DNA from: Spinacia oleracea
Taxonomy: Eukaryota > Streptophyta > Magnoliopsida > Caryophyllales > Amaranthaceae
NCBI RefSeq assembly: GCF_020520425.1
Contig: NC_079488.1
Coordinates: 8,781,747-8,845,746 of the forward strand
Reading direction: 5' to 3'
DNA: 64,000 nt
The position numbers and the translations under genes were made by a program. Below, piece after piece: positions 22,101 to 30,055 of this stretch (position 1 is the stretch's first letter; every line of letters begins with the position of its first letter). A model generated the notes under the pieces. It had not been told where the DNA came from. It made no database searches and saw nothing but the letters and a program-made list of their open reading frames with translations.

Positions 22101-24245
22101 TCAAGTTTTTGTATTATCACTTCCACCCTTAAATTGATAGGGTGAAAATTTCATGAGGACGAAAAAAATGATGGTTTTCCGTGAGTTTGACGAGCATCTT
22201 TTTTCATTTTAATGGAAAAACAATAACTAGTACTTAGTAGTTAGTAGTTAGTAGCAGACTAGCACTTTGTACCAGCACATAAATCAACAACAGTTGAGGG
22301 GACATGCACTAGAATGATTACTATGAAATGGATAAGCTCAATTTGTTAAAAAAGAAAATCTTGAGAAAAAAAGAGAAAGTCGTGTGAAGATATTTTGTTT
22401 CCCCATGTATGAGATTTTTTTTTGAACTTTTATTTTAGGAGGGAATGCCTATAATTCCTAGGATGGAATTTTGGAGGGTTGTGGTGAAAACTTGGAAAAT
22501 TAACATTCTTATTTATACTGCGTATGTAGGATTGTTTTAAATGTAGTTTAACATATTTATTCACTCTTCTTCATAATATTAGGCACCCATGCTTTTGAAG
22601 TTGGACTTTACCTTTTTTCCCCCCCAAAATATAGTAATAGAAGCTACAAAAATTACACCATTAGATAACTTAGATCCATATATTATAGTTTCGTAATATA
22701 AGTTTTGATATTATCTCATATTTGGTGAAAAATTAACAGTCTAAGTTAAATCTTGAAAGCATGGTAGGTAATATAGCAATGTTGCCATCCCTGAACACTT
22801 TCTAATGAAAAAAGTTGAAATTGTATTGAAACTATACATGTCAAATTCTACTTAACCTTTTTTGTACGTGCTATACCCTCAAGTGTGGTTCCTTTTTCTA
22901 ACAACGCCCGTTCTTTTTCTATGGAATATGCAGAGCAGCAGATAATCAGGTACTCCACTGACCTTGTTTAATGTTTATAAAATCACGAGAAACTTAATGT
23001 TTATACTAAGTTGTTGGTAAACTGCATAAATGATATGATACTACATTATTATTACGATGTCACAATCAAGGATTCAGGCTTCAGATAATTGTAGTAACTT
23101 CAAAAGTAGAATGATCTTTGCATTTAAAACTTGCATAAACTTGCACAAACATCTTCAGCCATCACAATTAAAGGGTCTGTACGTCCCATATGTTTCATGT
23201 CCTGGGAATGTGTCCATGTGTCTTCTTTAATTAGAAGGTGGATGATGTTCTTTACATTATTTTTCAACAGTTGTACGTAGCCACGTGTGCACCAGCTCGT
23301 GATACTGGATCAGGGTATGTGGCATGGGGACACTCTACCTTAGTTGGACCTGTAAGTTTGTCGAGTTTCCATGACTTAGTTGTACCTTCTTCAATTTCAG
23401 GCTATCACTTGATAAGGACATTATTTGTGAAATATAGGAAAATTAATATTTTGTGCATGACATTTGTTTATGGCAGTTTGGGGAAGTGCTTGCAACAACT
23501 GATCATGACGAGACAATTGTTATAGCAGAAATCGACTACTCAGTCATTGAGCAAAGAAGGTGACATCTTCTGTACTTTGTGTTAGACAGTTTGTTTGTAC
23601 TGTCAATTTTTTTTAATGCTGTTACACGTGAACATAATTCTATCTTTGATACTCCCTCCGTCCCTAAAAGATTGCCCCAATTTCTTTTTCGGCCCGTCCC
23701 TTTGAGTTTGCCCCATATCATTTATAGTATGTGGTCCTCACATGTTTTCTCTCACATTCTATTAAAATTAATTTATGCAAAAAATTAATTTATAAAAAAT
23801 ACATATATTAAAAAGTACTCGAGCTTGTTCACGAGCTTTCGAGCCGAGCCATTGATAGCTCAGGCTTGGCTCGTTAAGTTCTCGAGCCGAACCTGGAGTC
23901 GAGCCTGCTCGAGCCGAGCATCGAGTAGTTTGCGAGCAGGCTCGGCTCATTAACACCCCTATATGGGACAATCTTTTAGGGACAGAGGGAGACAAGAATG
24001 AGAAAGTTCCAGAAGTCCAGTCTTTTTTGTCTAAATGTTCCAAGAAAATCTGGTGTTGTATTTCTCATTTTCTGGAGGTTTTATCCTCTTTACTTCCCCC
24101 CCCCCCCCCCATCCAAGGCATTATACGCTATTTACCGTATGCTTGTGTGAGCTGCAGAACATATCTACCCTTCATCAACCAAAGGAGAGGTGATTTATAT
24201 CAGTTAGTTGACGTTCAGAGGCTGTATGCCGAGTCTACCAAGTAA
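1180..24245 (+). CDS. NLP3: omega-amidase, chloroplastic (NIT2-like, CN-hydrolase family), 10 exons
   Basis: Omega-amidases hydrolyse alpha-ketoglutaramate and alpha-ketosuccinamate to 2-oxoglutarate/oxaloacetate plus ammonia. Exons by splice sites and phase: 1180-1416, 9067-9183, 9417-9641, 9749-9842, 10836-10910, 21000-21078, 22934-22949, 23271-23351, 23477-23559, 24158-24245, giving 1095 nt and 364 residues. The catalytic triad of the family is present: Glu119 ([11 protein letters not shown]), Lys193 (HRK-IHLFD, split across the exon 3/4 junction) and Cys234 ([10 protein letters not shown]). Residues 1-57 are Ser/Thr-rich with few acids, like a chloroplast transit peptide; a second in-frame ATG (codon 58, base 1351) would give a form without it. 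Intron 3 uses a GC donor and exon 7 is only 16 nt. Intron 1 (7650 bp) and intron 5 (10089 bp) are swollen by retrotransposons. No frameshift or stop interrupts the spliced frame, so the gene looks functional. Confidence 0.93.
1628..1880 (+). repeat. 5' LTR of the copia element
   Basis: Begins TG and ends CA, 253 bp. It contains a TATA-like CTATATAAGG near 1782, which fits the retroelement promoter. It differs from the 3' LTR at two positions (TTACTAG vs TTCCTAG, and CAGCAAG vs CAGGAAG). Confidence 0.95.
1882..1893 (+). other. primer-binding site of the copia element
   Basis: TGGTATCAGAGC, one base after the 5' LTR, is the usual plant copia site complementary to the 3' end of initiator methionine tRNA. 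Confidence 0.9.
1976..2485 (+). pseudogene. copia gag, N-terminal part, cut off by a frameshift
   Basis: 169 codons with the FDGHYDHW and LRSKEFW motifs of copia Gag proteins, which form the cytoplasmic particle that packages element RNA. The frame ends early at a stop near 2483. The next bases continue as recognisable Gag in another frame (the FIVCSIEES region, from about 2490), so a single-base indel near 2483 separates this piece from the zinc knuckle and pol. The usual copia arrangement is one continuous gag-pol frame, so this copy is probably unable to make the full polyprotein itself. Confidence 0.85.
2556..6023 (+). CDS. copia Gag C-terminus and Pol polyprotein (PR-INT-RT-RNase H)
   Basis: 1155 codons open without a stop. 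In order: a CCHC zinc knuckle ([14 protein letters not shown], about residue 71); an aspartic protease site [10 protein letters not shown] (about 127); a pre-integrase HH-CC region; the integrase core with [15 protein letters not shown] and the CERKNRT glutamate (about 320-425); reverse transcriptase with [11 protein letters not shown] (about 752) and the YVDD active site (about 838); and RNase H with DSDYAGD and STTEAEF (about 1000-1045). INT before RT identifies Ty1/copia. All catalytic motifs look intact. The annotated start is only the first Met of the open segment; the native frame would continue from gag, broken near 2483. Confidence 0.93.
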   Translation: MRVHERKLGRQDDEEQALQVTTNISSSSNNDNQSTGRSYKGRNNQRKWRGRGGHQSWRNKSRSVDKSKIQCHRCHYFGHYKNECRTNLNGRGGENSNYVETEEKSEEISLLMVSQEKEDTPKSMWYLDTGCSNHMCGERKAFSELDESYRDAVKFGDNTSVNVMGKGKVTVQTERNSTHTISNVLYVPVLKKNLLSVGQLQEKGYEICIKNGACTIRDEKLALIANVKMTANRMFPLYLQNVSHLCLSAKLKDKAWLWHLRYGHLSFGGLKTLVQKDMVSGLPSITIPSEVCEDCVVGKQHRAPFPKGKVRRATRVLEVVHSDLCGPINPTSNGGKRYFITFIDDLSRKAWVYFLQDKSEAFTAFKNYKALVEKETGSYISVLRTDRGGEYNSQEFKNFCEEHGVKRQLTTAYTPQQNGVCERKNRTIMNMVRSLLVMSGVPKSFWPEAVNWSIHVLNRSPTFYVQNMTPEEAWSGRRPDVDHFRVFGSIAYAHVPDQRRKKLDDKGEKCIFLGVSGQSKAYKLYNPITKKMLTSRDVVFDEENFWSWKNTGNVKQIPVHLDSEKDAATIQPQQEVVTPTENQPASPIITVATPSNDDQQQGAPGSARLRRRPRWMSDFEVQLPGHDDSDDILTHFALFSDCDPTSYEDAAREQKWQNAMNEEITSIERNNTWELVDLPEGQKSIGVKWVYKTKLKENGDVQKYKARLVAKGYKQEFGIDYTEVFAPVARHDTIRLVVALAACNSWPIFQLDVKSAFLHGELQEEVFIDQPPGYVNPGSEHKVYKLKKALYGLKQAPRAWYSRIDAYFLREGFKRCPYEHTLYTKIDNGGKMIMVCLYVDDLIYTGNDRAMFENFKISMMNEFDMTDLGMMHYFLGIEVVQSATEIFLCQKKYLLEVLDRFGMTNSNPVTTPTERSIKLVKDPSGDEVNSTLYKQIVGSLMYLTATRPDIMHAVSMISRYMESPKEIHLLAAKRILRYLRGTTDFGVFYSKGGKSELVGFCDSDYAGDLDDRRSTTGYAFMLGSAAVSWCSKKQPIVTLSTTEAEFVAAATCASQALWLRNLLEELQFKQEYSTQLFCDNSSAIKLSRNPVFHGKCKHIDVRYHFLRDLSKDGIIDLVFCGSADQVADVFTKSLKLDSFVKFRRLLGVCTMKNPV
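6074..6084 (+). other. polypurine tract of the copia element
   Basis: AAGGGAGGGTA lies directly before the 3' LTR, where plus-strand DNA synthesis of LTR elements is primed. Confidence 0.85.
6085..6337 (+). repeat. 3' LTR of the copia element
   Basis: 253 bp, identical to the 5' LTR at all but two positions. Followed by the target duplication ATTTT. Confidence 0.95.
6349..6408 (+). other. candidate alternative first exon of omega-amidase (repeat unit 2)
   Basis: An ATG opens 20 codons ending ...SITK directly at a GT donor (6409), in the same phase as real exon 1. Splicing to exon 2 would give an omega-amidase with a new N-terminus and no transit peptide. The first 8 codons come from intron sequence and the rest from copied exon 1. 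No transcript evidence is available here. Confidence 0.45.
6627..6686 (+). other. candidate alternative first exon of omega-amidase (repeat unit 3)
   Basis: Codes for [20 protein letters not shown], then a GT donor at 6687. The phase matches exon 2. This unit keeps the Pro-rich segment of exon 1 better than unit 2 does. Confidence 0.45.
6907..6966 (+). other. candidate alternative first exon of omega-amidase (repeat unit 4)
   Basis: Same 20-residue product as unit 3, with the donor at 6967. It is the unit nearest to exon 2, which starts at 9067. Confidence 0.45.
7203..8762. other. intron 1 remainder
   Basis: No gene found. Bases about 7590-7800 contain inverted GTTTGGTTCCTTAAAAGGAA- and TCCTTTTAAAAACCAAAC-like words that suggest an old MITE, but no target duplication is visible. 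Confidence 0.35.
8771..8958. mobile_element. hAT-type MITE with 8-bp target duplication
   Basis: 188 bp. The ends are inverted (CTATGTTACTCAGACTC and GAGTCTAAGTAACATAG). It is flanked by a perfect 8-bp duplication CTCGTGCT (8763-8770 and 8959-8966), the hAT hallmark. The interior is built of GTGTCCGACAC-like words. Related words occur near 40860 and 43655. Confidence 0.85.
9642..9748 (+). other. GC-AG intron (omega-amidase intron 3)
   Basis: Exon 3 ends AGGAAG and the intron begins GCATGT; the acceptor is TTTTACAG at 9748. Only this junction keeps KHRK joined to IHLFD, which contains the catalytic Lys. The nearest GT (9646) would insert foreign residues and shift the frame. Confidence 0.85.
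9843..10835 (+). other. omega-amidase intron 4
   Basis: No gene seen. It includes an AC dinucleotide run at about 10595-10613. Confidence 0.7.
11083..11160. repeat. probable MITE end fragment
   Basis: Bases GGAAAATCATTTTCC and the outer CCAAACCAAACGGAGCC resemble one terminus of a MITE whose opposite end is TTGGTTTGG-like. No partner end or target duplication is visible; the gypsy LTR begins just after it. Confidence 0.3.
11178..11842 (-). repeat. 3' LTR of the gypsy element (left on the + strand)
   Basis: On the + strand it begins TGTAAACACAAATTTACG and ends TCCAGTCCAACCA. Relative to the right LTR it has an extra 15 bp around 11493 and scattered substitutions. Confidence 0.92.
11823..13265 (-). 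pseudogene. gypsy RT C-terminus, RNase H and second (archaeal-type) RNase H
   Basis: 480 codons. It begins with the RT thumb ([14 protein letters not shown]). A gypsy RNase H follows ([16 protein letters not shown], then the ALYYLSRTL and [11 protein letters not shown] motifs). Next is a separate RNase H fold with [34 protein letters not shown] and the ANKTADALA Asp. The final codons, after [13 protein letters not shown], are read from the 3' LTR. In this family the integrase should follow here, so this is a deletion junction and not a natural end. The frame is also shifted relative to the upstream RT. Confidence 0.85.
13228..14151 (-). pseudogene. gypsy reverse transcriptase
   Basis: 307 codons with [13 protein letters not shown], the [20 protein letters not shown] region and the [10 protein letters not shown] catalytic box. 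It ends at an in-frame TAG just after the active site. Downstream the same domain continues in another frame, so there is a nonsense change plus a frameshift near 13190-13230. Upstream it is in the same frame as the protease segment, separated only by a TAA at 14209-14211. Confidence 0.85.
14209..16530 (-). pseudogene. gypsy Gag C-terminus and aspartic protease
   Basis: 773 codons. It contains a Cys/His segment [14 protein letters not shown] near the start and a retropepsin site [13 protein letters not shown] with [14 protein letters not shown] downstream, so protease is present. The last third is a Ser/Thr/Lys-rich spacer with repeated VFDRL-GP-like words (residues about 690-760). The TAA that ends it is in frame with the RT. 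This may be decay, or a read-through arrangement; I cannot tell from one copy. Confidence 0.8.
16650..18107 (-). pseudogene. gypsy Gag, N-terminal and core part
   Basis: 485 codons. The N-terminus is basic and Ser-rich, followed by an acidic/coiled region ([20 protein letters not shown]) and then the retrotransposon Gag core ([17 protein letters not shown] ... DWYTDLP ... FKARFY ... VVDYINRWR). The stop at 16650 is followed by a continuation of Gag in another frame (KISAKPK), so one base has been gained or lost near 16650. Confidence 0.85.
18182..18831 (-). repeat. 5' LTR of the gypsy element (right on the + strand)
   Basis: 650 bp with the same ends as the left LTR. On the - strand the internal region begins with AATTTGTCACGCTCGGTGGG, where a primer-binding site would lie; I cannot assign the tRNA. 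Confidence 0.9.
18832..20999 (+). other. remainder of omega-amidase intron 5
   Basis: No gene seen. Ordinary AT-rich intron sequence ending in a TTTCAG acceptor at 20999. Confidence 0.7.
21079..22933 (+). other. omega-amidase intron 6
   Basis: No gene seen. Bases about 21300-21520 have GTTTGGTATCAC and AGTTTTGT words like the MITE at 48274-48500, so a weakly related element may lie here. A GTTAGTAGTTAGTA run occurs near 22235. Confidence 0.5.
22934..22949 (+). other. 16-nt microexon (omega-amidase exon 7)
   Basis: Sixteen bases between TATGCAG and GTACTC. They finish one Arg codon and code for AADNQ, joining LLQRAR to [10 protein letters not shown]. Skipping it would shift the frame and lose a conserved family segment, so it is required. 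Confidence 0.88.
23652..23991. mobile_element. composite MITE: Stowaway-like ends around a truncated GTTAAC/GAGCC MITE
   Basis: The outer ends are CTCCCTCCGTCCCTAAAAGATTG and CAATCTTTTAGGGACAGAGGGAG, an inverted pair. Inside, 23758-23962 matches the right half of the MITE at 650-1069. It lies in omega-amidase intron 9. Confidence 0.65.
24096..24110 (+). repeat. 15-base C run in intron 9
   Basis: Uninterrupted C run 47 bases before the last exon's acceptor, possibly within or near the polypyrimidine tract. Its length is likely to be unstable or badly sequenced. Confidence 0.8.
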
Positions 24246-24871
24246 CAGCACAGAAACCAGCTAATCATCATTGGCCCTTGGAGCCTCAGAAAGTCAGAAG
24301 CACGCACTATAGTCCCGAGGCGCTCTTCATTTGTCTTCCAAATATGATGATGAACTAGATAAGATATCTTTTGGTGGGATGACCATCTCAGGTACTTCAA
24401 ATTTATGGTTTTCTTCTCTCTTTTTCGATTGCGTTATAGATTGTGCATAATTGTGATTCGACAATTTTGGAATGTAGCACTATGTGTGTATGATACAACT
24501 CATTAATACAGGAAAACTGATAATCAGGGCCAGTATACTCCCAATAATAGTAGTGTCATTAGTGGAGAGTTAGATTGTGGGCTCTAAATGAGCTGTAGCC
24601 TATAAATAGATACTACTACTGTATTACATTAGTGATCTAGGCCCATGAGGCCATGAGTGCACCTGATTTCATTAAATAGATGTGTCCAAGTGTTAATTGC
24701 CAAAAACATTAATTTCAGCTTTTTGAGAATATTGCCTATTTCAGTGAGTTCTTTCGTTTTTTACTCATATTAAGAGCTGTAGCTTGTTGGTGGCAGATAA
24801 TTTGTTGGGTCACGATTCATACACTCCGCACACTTCACTAGTAGACCAATATATGACCTGAATTGAACCAA

Positions 24872-25420
24872 AAGATTTATCTCCTGATAAGGATGTCAGT
24901 GGACCCGCCCCGCATCCAAGGAGAAGTTTGGTGGGTGATGGGTAGGGATAGGTTAAAAAATCATACCCGTCATTGGTGGTGGGGCGCAGGTGTGGATTTT
25001 GTCACCCGTCCCCATCCGCCACGCTTGATACTCGTCAACTTGGATAGGGTTTGGATTTAAAGAAGATAAAAAGTTGAACAATTTTTTTAATGGGTTTGGA
25101 TTTGTTTGTATTATGTGATAATATGAATTAAGGAGAGACTTTTAAGTTTGTTTGTTTGATTTTTTTTTTAATGCAGAATATACTTTTTTCCATAATGTTG
25201 TCAGGTGTTTGCTAAATAAGAAAAACTAGGTAGGTATTGGCGCGGATATGGGGTGGGGATGGATGCCCAGACGGCTGATGGGCGGGGATGGATTTTAGTT
25301 TGTACCCTTGGGGCGGGGAGGGGAATGAATTTTGTACTCGCAATGAGTGATGGGGCTGGTATGGAGGGACGTACATCCGCCAGACCGCCACTCCCCATTT
25401 GCATCATTCTCCCCAAATTG
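24872..25420. mobile_element. insertion in duplication copy 1, G/C-rich
   Basis: Copy 2 runs directly from the ACCAAA sequence to GTTGACAAAAAC, while copy 1 has about 550 bp between the equivalents. The ends are rich in CCGCCCCGCATCC / GGGCGGGGATGG words in inverted arrangement, like a MITE. Similar GGGCGGGGATGG and GGGGATGG words occur near 60715-61240. Confidence 0.5.
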
Positions 25421-26301
25421 GGTTGATAAAAACCAACCTAATGTCCTAGTAACCTGTTTGCCTCGTCTAGTGGTGAACTTGCGTTTCCATTAACAATCTT
25501 GTCCACATTTTATGACCCCAGCAGCTCACATTATAAAACATAGCTCTCCATTACCATTTTTCGTCAACTCTGGCACTTGAATTAGTCATGTTTAAGATGC
25601 ATGACTGATTGACTGTAGACGACTCAAAAGTCAAAACCCATGGTAAAACCTTGGTATGTGTAAGATGCACTGCACAATTTGTCCCTAAAATCAGCAAACC
25701 CTTTAGACTTGTTAGTTCAAACCTAAATTTCAAATGGGAGAACTCTGAGGTGAGTCTGAGGTAAGTCTGAGGATAATGGGTAAAATAGGAATAATCTTGT
25801 TTAAGTCCGAATAATGAAAAAGTAAGTGAATAACGACGTAACATAGTATGGAGTTTGAAGATGAATTTGAGGGATAAACTCGCCCTAAAAACTTAATCTA
25901 ACTACCAACATTTGACCACCAATAGGGCGGTAGGGCTATAGAGCCTAGGTCCGTAAAATCCCCCCCACTATACACCCAACCCACCAACTTCTTCTACTTC
26001 TTATGTGAGACTGTGAGTTAGTTGGTGCCAATATATAATAGCTAAGCTAGGTAATCACCGAACTAACTACATTCATTTTTGTTTTTAATTACTAGTATAG
26101 GAAACCCTAGTACTCCTAACTTCTACCACAACATACAACTATTTAAACATTGGACATCGGGCAAATTATAATATTCGATCTAGTCAGATTAAGTAGTGTT
26201 CAATTATCAAGACGTTTGTTACTTACAATATACGCAACAGCGTAATGTGTGTTCAATTGGAAAAACTTACTCTTTACGGCCGTAGTATTCGTTATTTATT
26301 A

Positions 26302-26552
26302 CTCCCTCCGAATCTAAATGGTTTTCCCATTTAAAATCTTGACAATATTCATAATGAAAGAGAATCTTATGAATTACGTTCAATATATAAGAAAAAACAT
26401 AGTTATGTGGGGTTTTGTTTGATTCGTCTCAATGAGTACTTTGACAATATGAAAATTTTATAATTTTTAATAACGTAACTAGAGATATTAACGATGTGAA
26501 ATGTGCATGTGTGCCAAAGGGAAATGGGAAAAACATTTAGATTCTGAGGGAG
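26302..26552. mobile_element. Stowaway MITE, empty site in copy 2
   Basis: 251 bp. The ends are CTCCCTCCGAATCTAAATG and ATTTAGATTCTGAGGGAG, flanked by TA on both sides (26300 and 26553). The paralogous position near 47690 lacks it, which confirms the boundaries. Confidence 0.88.
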
Positions 26553-26822
26553 TATATAAATATTTCTAAGTAAATCCTCTACTCAATCCATTTATCAATA
26601 GAATTGTTGAGTTTAATCACATTGCATCAATCATCTCATGTCTTCAATGCGTGGGACAAAAGATCTGGACTTAACTAGTTTTTGAACGAATTATAGCAAG
26701 GTTCTATCTCTTTGAACTAATTTTTTTTTTTGGTTAAAAGACTAAAATCAAATGTAGTCGATTATTATTAAAAGGATGAAATATCCATCATAAATTCAGA
26801 GTCCTTTATGCCAATACAATAA

Positions 26823-28631
26823 TCAGTGAAAATCAATGAGGAAAACACCAGCCATATCAGCAATATCATCAGTTTTTCCTTGAAGGTTTTGCAACTTTGA
26901 AGACAATGCATCTCCAATTTCAACAACCTAGCTTCTTCCCAACTTCAGTTGTCTTCTTCTGCAAAACCTCGATTTCTTGTGTCAGATAACTGTAAAATTC
27001 TTCTACTATTGCAATACTTTCCTCCATCTTCTCCTTCATCTTCTCCTTCGTCTTCTCCTTCATCAAACTTTGTCTTTTTAATAACTCTACGTAAGAAAAG
27101 GCAATGGCACTTGCTTGCTCGTTAAGCTTTTCCGTGTGCTTCATGATAATGCCTAACATGTTCATCAGAGTTGCTCCTATTTTTTGTGTTACTTCATCAA
27201 TCGATGTTATTGATTCTTGTGTTTGATTCAAGATATGGACAAGAGTATCTGTTTTTTCTTTCATGGTTTCTAGTTTTTTTCTGTTGATAATGCTGAATCT
27301 TTCAAGTCTTTCACCAGCCTCTCAACTTGAAGGTTAAAACCCTTGGGCCTGGCCGAAAAAACAGGGGAAAAAACACCAATCTCCTCGTTAGATTTCACAC
27401 TTACATAAAAGGTTTTTTTTTTTTTTATAGGTTCCGATAAATAGAATTAGTTTAAATTAGAGCCTAATAAGTATAGAAGAATTGAACTGCGAATTTTTAG
27501 GTGAAAAGAACAAACGCCTAACTAGCTAAAAGTTGAATATAACAACAATGGCATTGGAAGAAAATGGCTTTGTTCTCTCCACCTTATACCTATCTATTAA
27601 CAAATACTGAGTAGACACTATGGTCTATGAATGACAATGTATTTTCTGGTGCAAAAATTTCCCAACAAAAATTTCCCACCAAAACCTCTTTATTTTTTTT
27701 CCTTTTTCTAAAAAGTATCTACTTTATTTACTTTTTATTTACTCTCTTTTTGTATTAAGAGATTATGCATGGAAAGAAAAAAAAAAGGATTATGGAATAC
27801 AACAGTATTAGACGATTTTGGTAGTATTTTAGTTGAATCGTCATATCATAATAGAAAATATATTAACTCAATATTCCAGATTTATTAATTATGCTGGGAC
27901 CTAATCTAGTGGGCTAATTAAGTCAAACCAGTTCAAAGAAGACCATAAAAAGAAAAGAAAAAAGAAAAAAAAAACATTCAGAACATACCAAAAACAATTA
28001 GACTAGACTAGAAGTACTCCCTCCGTTTCTTCCTTATAAGAGTAGAAACATTATAAATAACCGTAATTTTTCTAGTTTAAGAATCTCAATGCACATTAAT
28101 TAGTCGTTAATAAACATGTAAAAGGCCAACGTAAAGAACAAAAAGAAACGGAAGGAGTATAACTTACCGTAACTGATGGCAAATTGAGTGAGTCTCGAGG
28201 TAAAATTCCAAGTAAATCTTACGATCATTAATATTCAACTTTTGAAGACAATCAACCATCTTACTTTCAACCTTACAATGAAGAAAAGGATTCCTCCCTG
28301 AATCTGTTTGGAAACAATCACTCAAATACCAAGCAAACCTGCTTCTCTTTTCATCTGCACCCAAAATATCTGAACACGAAGAATTCAGATTCTTATACGC
28401 GTTAAACCAACAAGGATTCTTATAAGAAAATGCATCTTCATGTCCAACAACCTTGTTAGTAACTTCAGTTGTAATCTTCTTCAAAACTTGGATTTCTTGT
28501 TTCAGATGACTGTAAGATTCTTCAATTCTTGCAATACTTTCCTCCATTTTCGAAAGTGAATGGACTTTTGTCGAAAGTGTAAGAAACATTAACAGGAAAA
28601 AATATACGCCATTATTATTAGGGTTTCCCAT
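26823..28631 (-). pseudogene. GEX1: GEX1/KAR5-like nuclear-fusion protein, rearranged and broken
   Basis: GEX1 proteins act in nuclear membrane fusion in gametes. Exon A (28631-28168) has a signal-peptide-like start (FFLLMFLTLSTKVHS). A short coiled coil follows, then the conserved Cys-rich domain: NPCWFNAYKNLNSSC, WYLSDCFQTDSG, KIYLEFYLETHSICHQL. It ends at a GTAAGT donor. Exon B (27348 to about 26823) continues in phase with FNLQVERLVKDLKD, then a long coiled coil. Two single-base frame breaks are visible, in an A run near 27275 and near 26920. It stops after DDIADMAGV, so the C-terminal membrane part is missing. The coiled-coil piece KMEESIA..E in exon A also appears in exon B, so a downstream segment has been copied in front of the Cys-rich domain. 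Confidence 0.82.
28017..28157. mobile_element. Stowaway MITE in the GEX1-like intron
   Basis: 141 bp. Ends CTCCCTCCGTTTCTT and AAGAAACGGAAGGAG, flanked by TA on both sides. It stops only 9-10 bases inside the intron from the GTAAGT donor at 28167. Confidence 0.88.
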
Positions 28632-29162
28632 CTCTATAACATAATTGCGGGACAAAAAAAAGAAAAACAAAATTAATTGTAGGGTTGTGTACTTGTTGTG
28701 TTAATACAATAGATAGAAAATAAATCTGTAACAGTTATATATACAGTACAATATCACAACTCTAACACGTACGACTAAAATTATGGAAAACTACTAAAAT
28801 TATGGAAAAGTAAAATTATGGAAAACGACTACAATTATGGAAAAGTAAAATTATGGGAAATCGCTAAAATTCCTAAAATATATCTAACACAAATACTCCT
28901 AGTTACCTTATGAATTCTATATAAAATATATGAACACGTATTGTGTTTAGAATTCAAGTTAATGTAGAAATTAGTGGAAACGTGAGGAAAAGTAAAATTA
29001 TGGAAATTTACATTAAAGTAAATATGAATAATTAAGCGAAAATCTCTAAAATGTAATTTGTTTGGCTAATAGTTATGGAAACTATGGAAAATAGAATACT
29101 AGTATATCTTTTCACTTGTTTAACCGGCAAAATATTACTAGTTAATTTCCACATATTTCCAT
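28632..29162. repeat. AT-rich region with AAATTATGGAAAA repeats
   Basis: No gene. The word AAATTATGGAAAA recurs about five times at 28775-28860 with 13-24 base spacing, and once more near 28995. Confidence 0.6.
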
Positions 29163-29464
29163 CAGCGCGTCTCCTGTGAGACCAGTCACACCATCAACTT
29201 GATGGTGTGACGAGCGCGAAACCAATAGCGTACCTCCCCTAAAACTATATAAAAAAAAAGTAACAGATCTAAACTATAGAAGTAACATACCTAAACTAAA
29301 AAAGTACCTCCTCTAAAATTATATATATAAAAAAGTAACACGTCTAAAACTATAGAAGTAACATACCTAAACTAAAAATGTACATCCCCTAAAACTATTC
29401 CGTATAAAAAAAAAGTAACATGTCTAAACTATAGAAGTAACATACCTAAACTAAAAACTGGAAC

Positions 29465-30055
29465 ACTCAAAAACTATCGGCTACTCTCCCAAGTTCTATC
29501 ATAAGTATAATCTTAGGAATCCCAGTTCCCATTACCGATATTGCAGACAGCCCTATCTGGGGATGTACAACCTCAGGAGAATTCTCAGTTAAATCAGCAA
29601 CGTGGCTAGCACATGATCTTCCTCCTTCTGATGGTAAGTGGAAATACAATTGGATTTGGAAACTTAATATCGCTCCTAAGCTCAAGATTTTTCTATGGCA
29701 AATATGTCACAAAAGTATTCCTACTAAGGAAATCCTCTTTAATAGGAAAATTATGCCAAGCAATTGTTGCCCAAGATGCTCTTTGTCTAGTGAGTCCATT
29801 AACCACTTGTTCCTCACTTGTGAGCACTCTAGAAATGTTTGGGCTCACAGCCTTACAAAAAAATGGTTGAATTGCACTTTTCCTATGTCTGACTTCTTTA
29901 GTTCCTTGGATTACCTTAGACGTCATCATATTGTGCTTCATAAATTCATTTATCTATGTTGGACAATTTGGAAGGAAAGAAATGATCTGGTTTTTTCAAA
30001 CACTAATGTTTCACCCTGTCGTTGCTATTTTAAGGCTTCCAATGCTTTCAAAGAA
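29465..30055 (+). pseudogene. LINE pol fragment: zf-RVT domain
   Basis: This is the region after the reverse transcriptase in plant LINE pol proteins. The frame includes WIWKLNIAPKLKIFLWQICH, IPTKEILFNRKI, CCPRC, NHLFLTCEHSRNVW and YLCWTIWKERNDLVF, the Cys/His zinc-binding domain of that family. The 5' part with the RT and endonuclease is absent. The frame runs up to the MULE insertion and resumes at 31207. Confidence 0.82.

Larger units (their letters stand above)
24458..26822. repeat. segmental duplication, copy 1
   Basis: Blocks here recur in order at 34656-35970 and 47340-47972. Examples are the stretch around ACTCATTAATACAGGAAAAC (24503), the GCCCATGAGGCCATGAGTG block (24643), the CCAACCCACCAACTTC block (25977), and the run ending CCAATACAATAAT (26822). 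It contains no gene I can support. Relative to copy 2 it has two insertions, listed separately. Confidence 0.85.

Noticed and set aside
23758-23962. A complete second copy of the 650-1069 MITE
   Set aside because: Only the right half is present; the left terminal repeat is missing.
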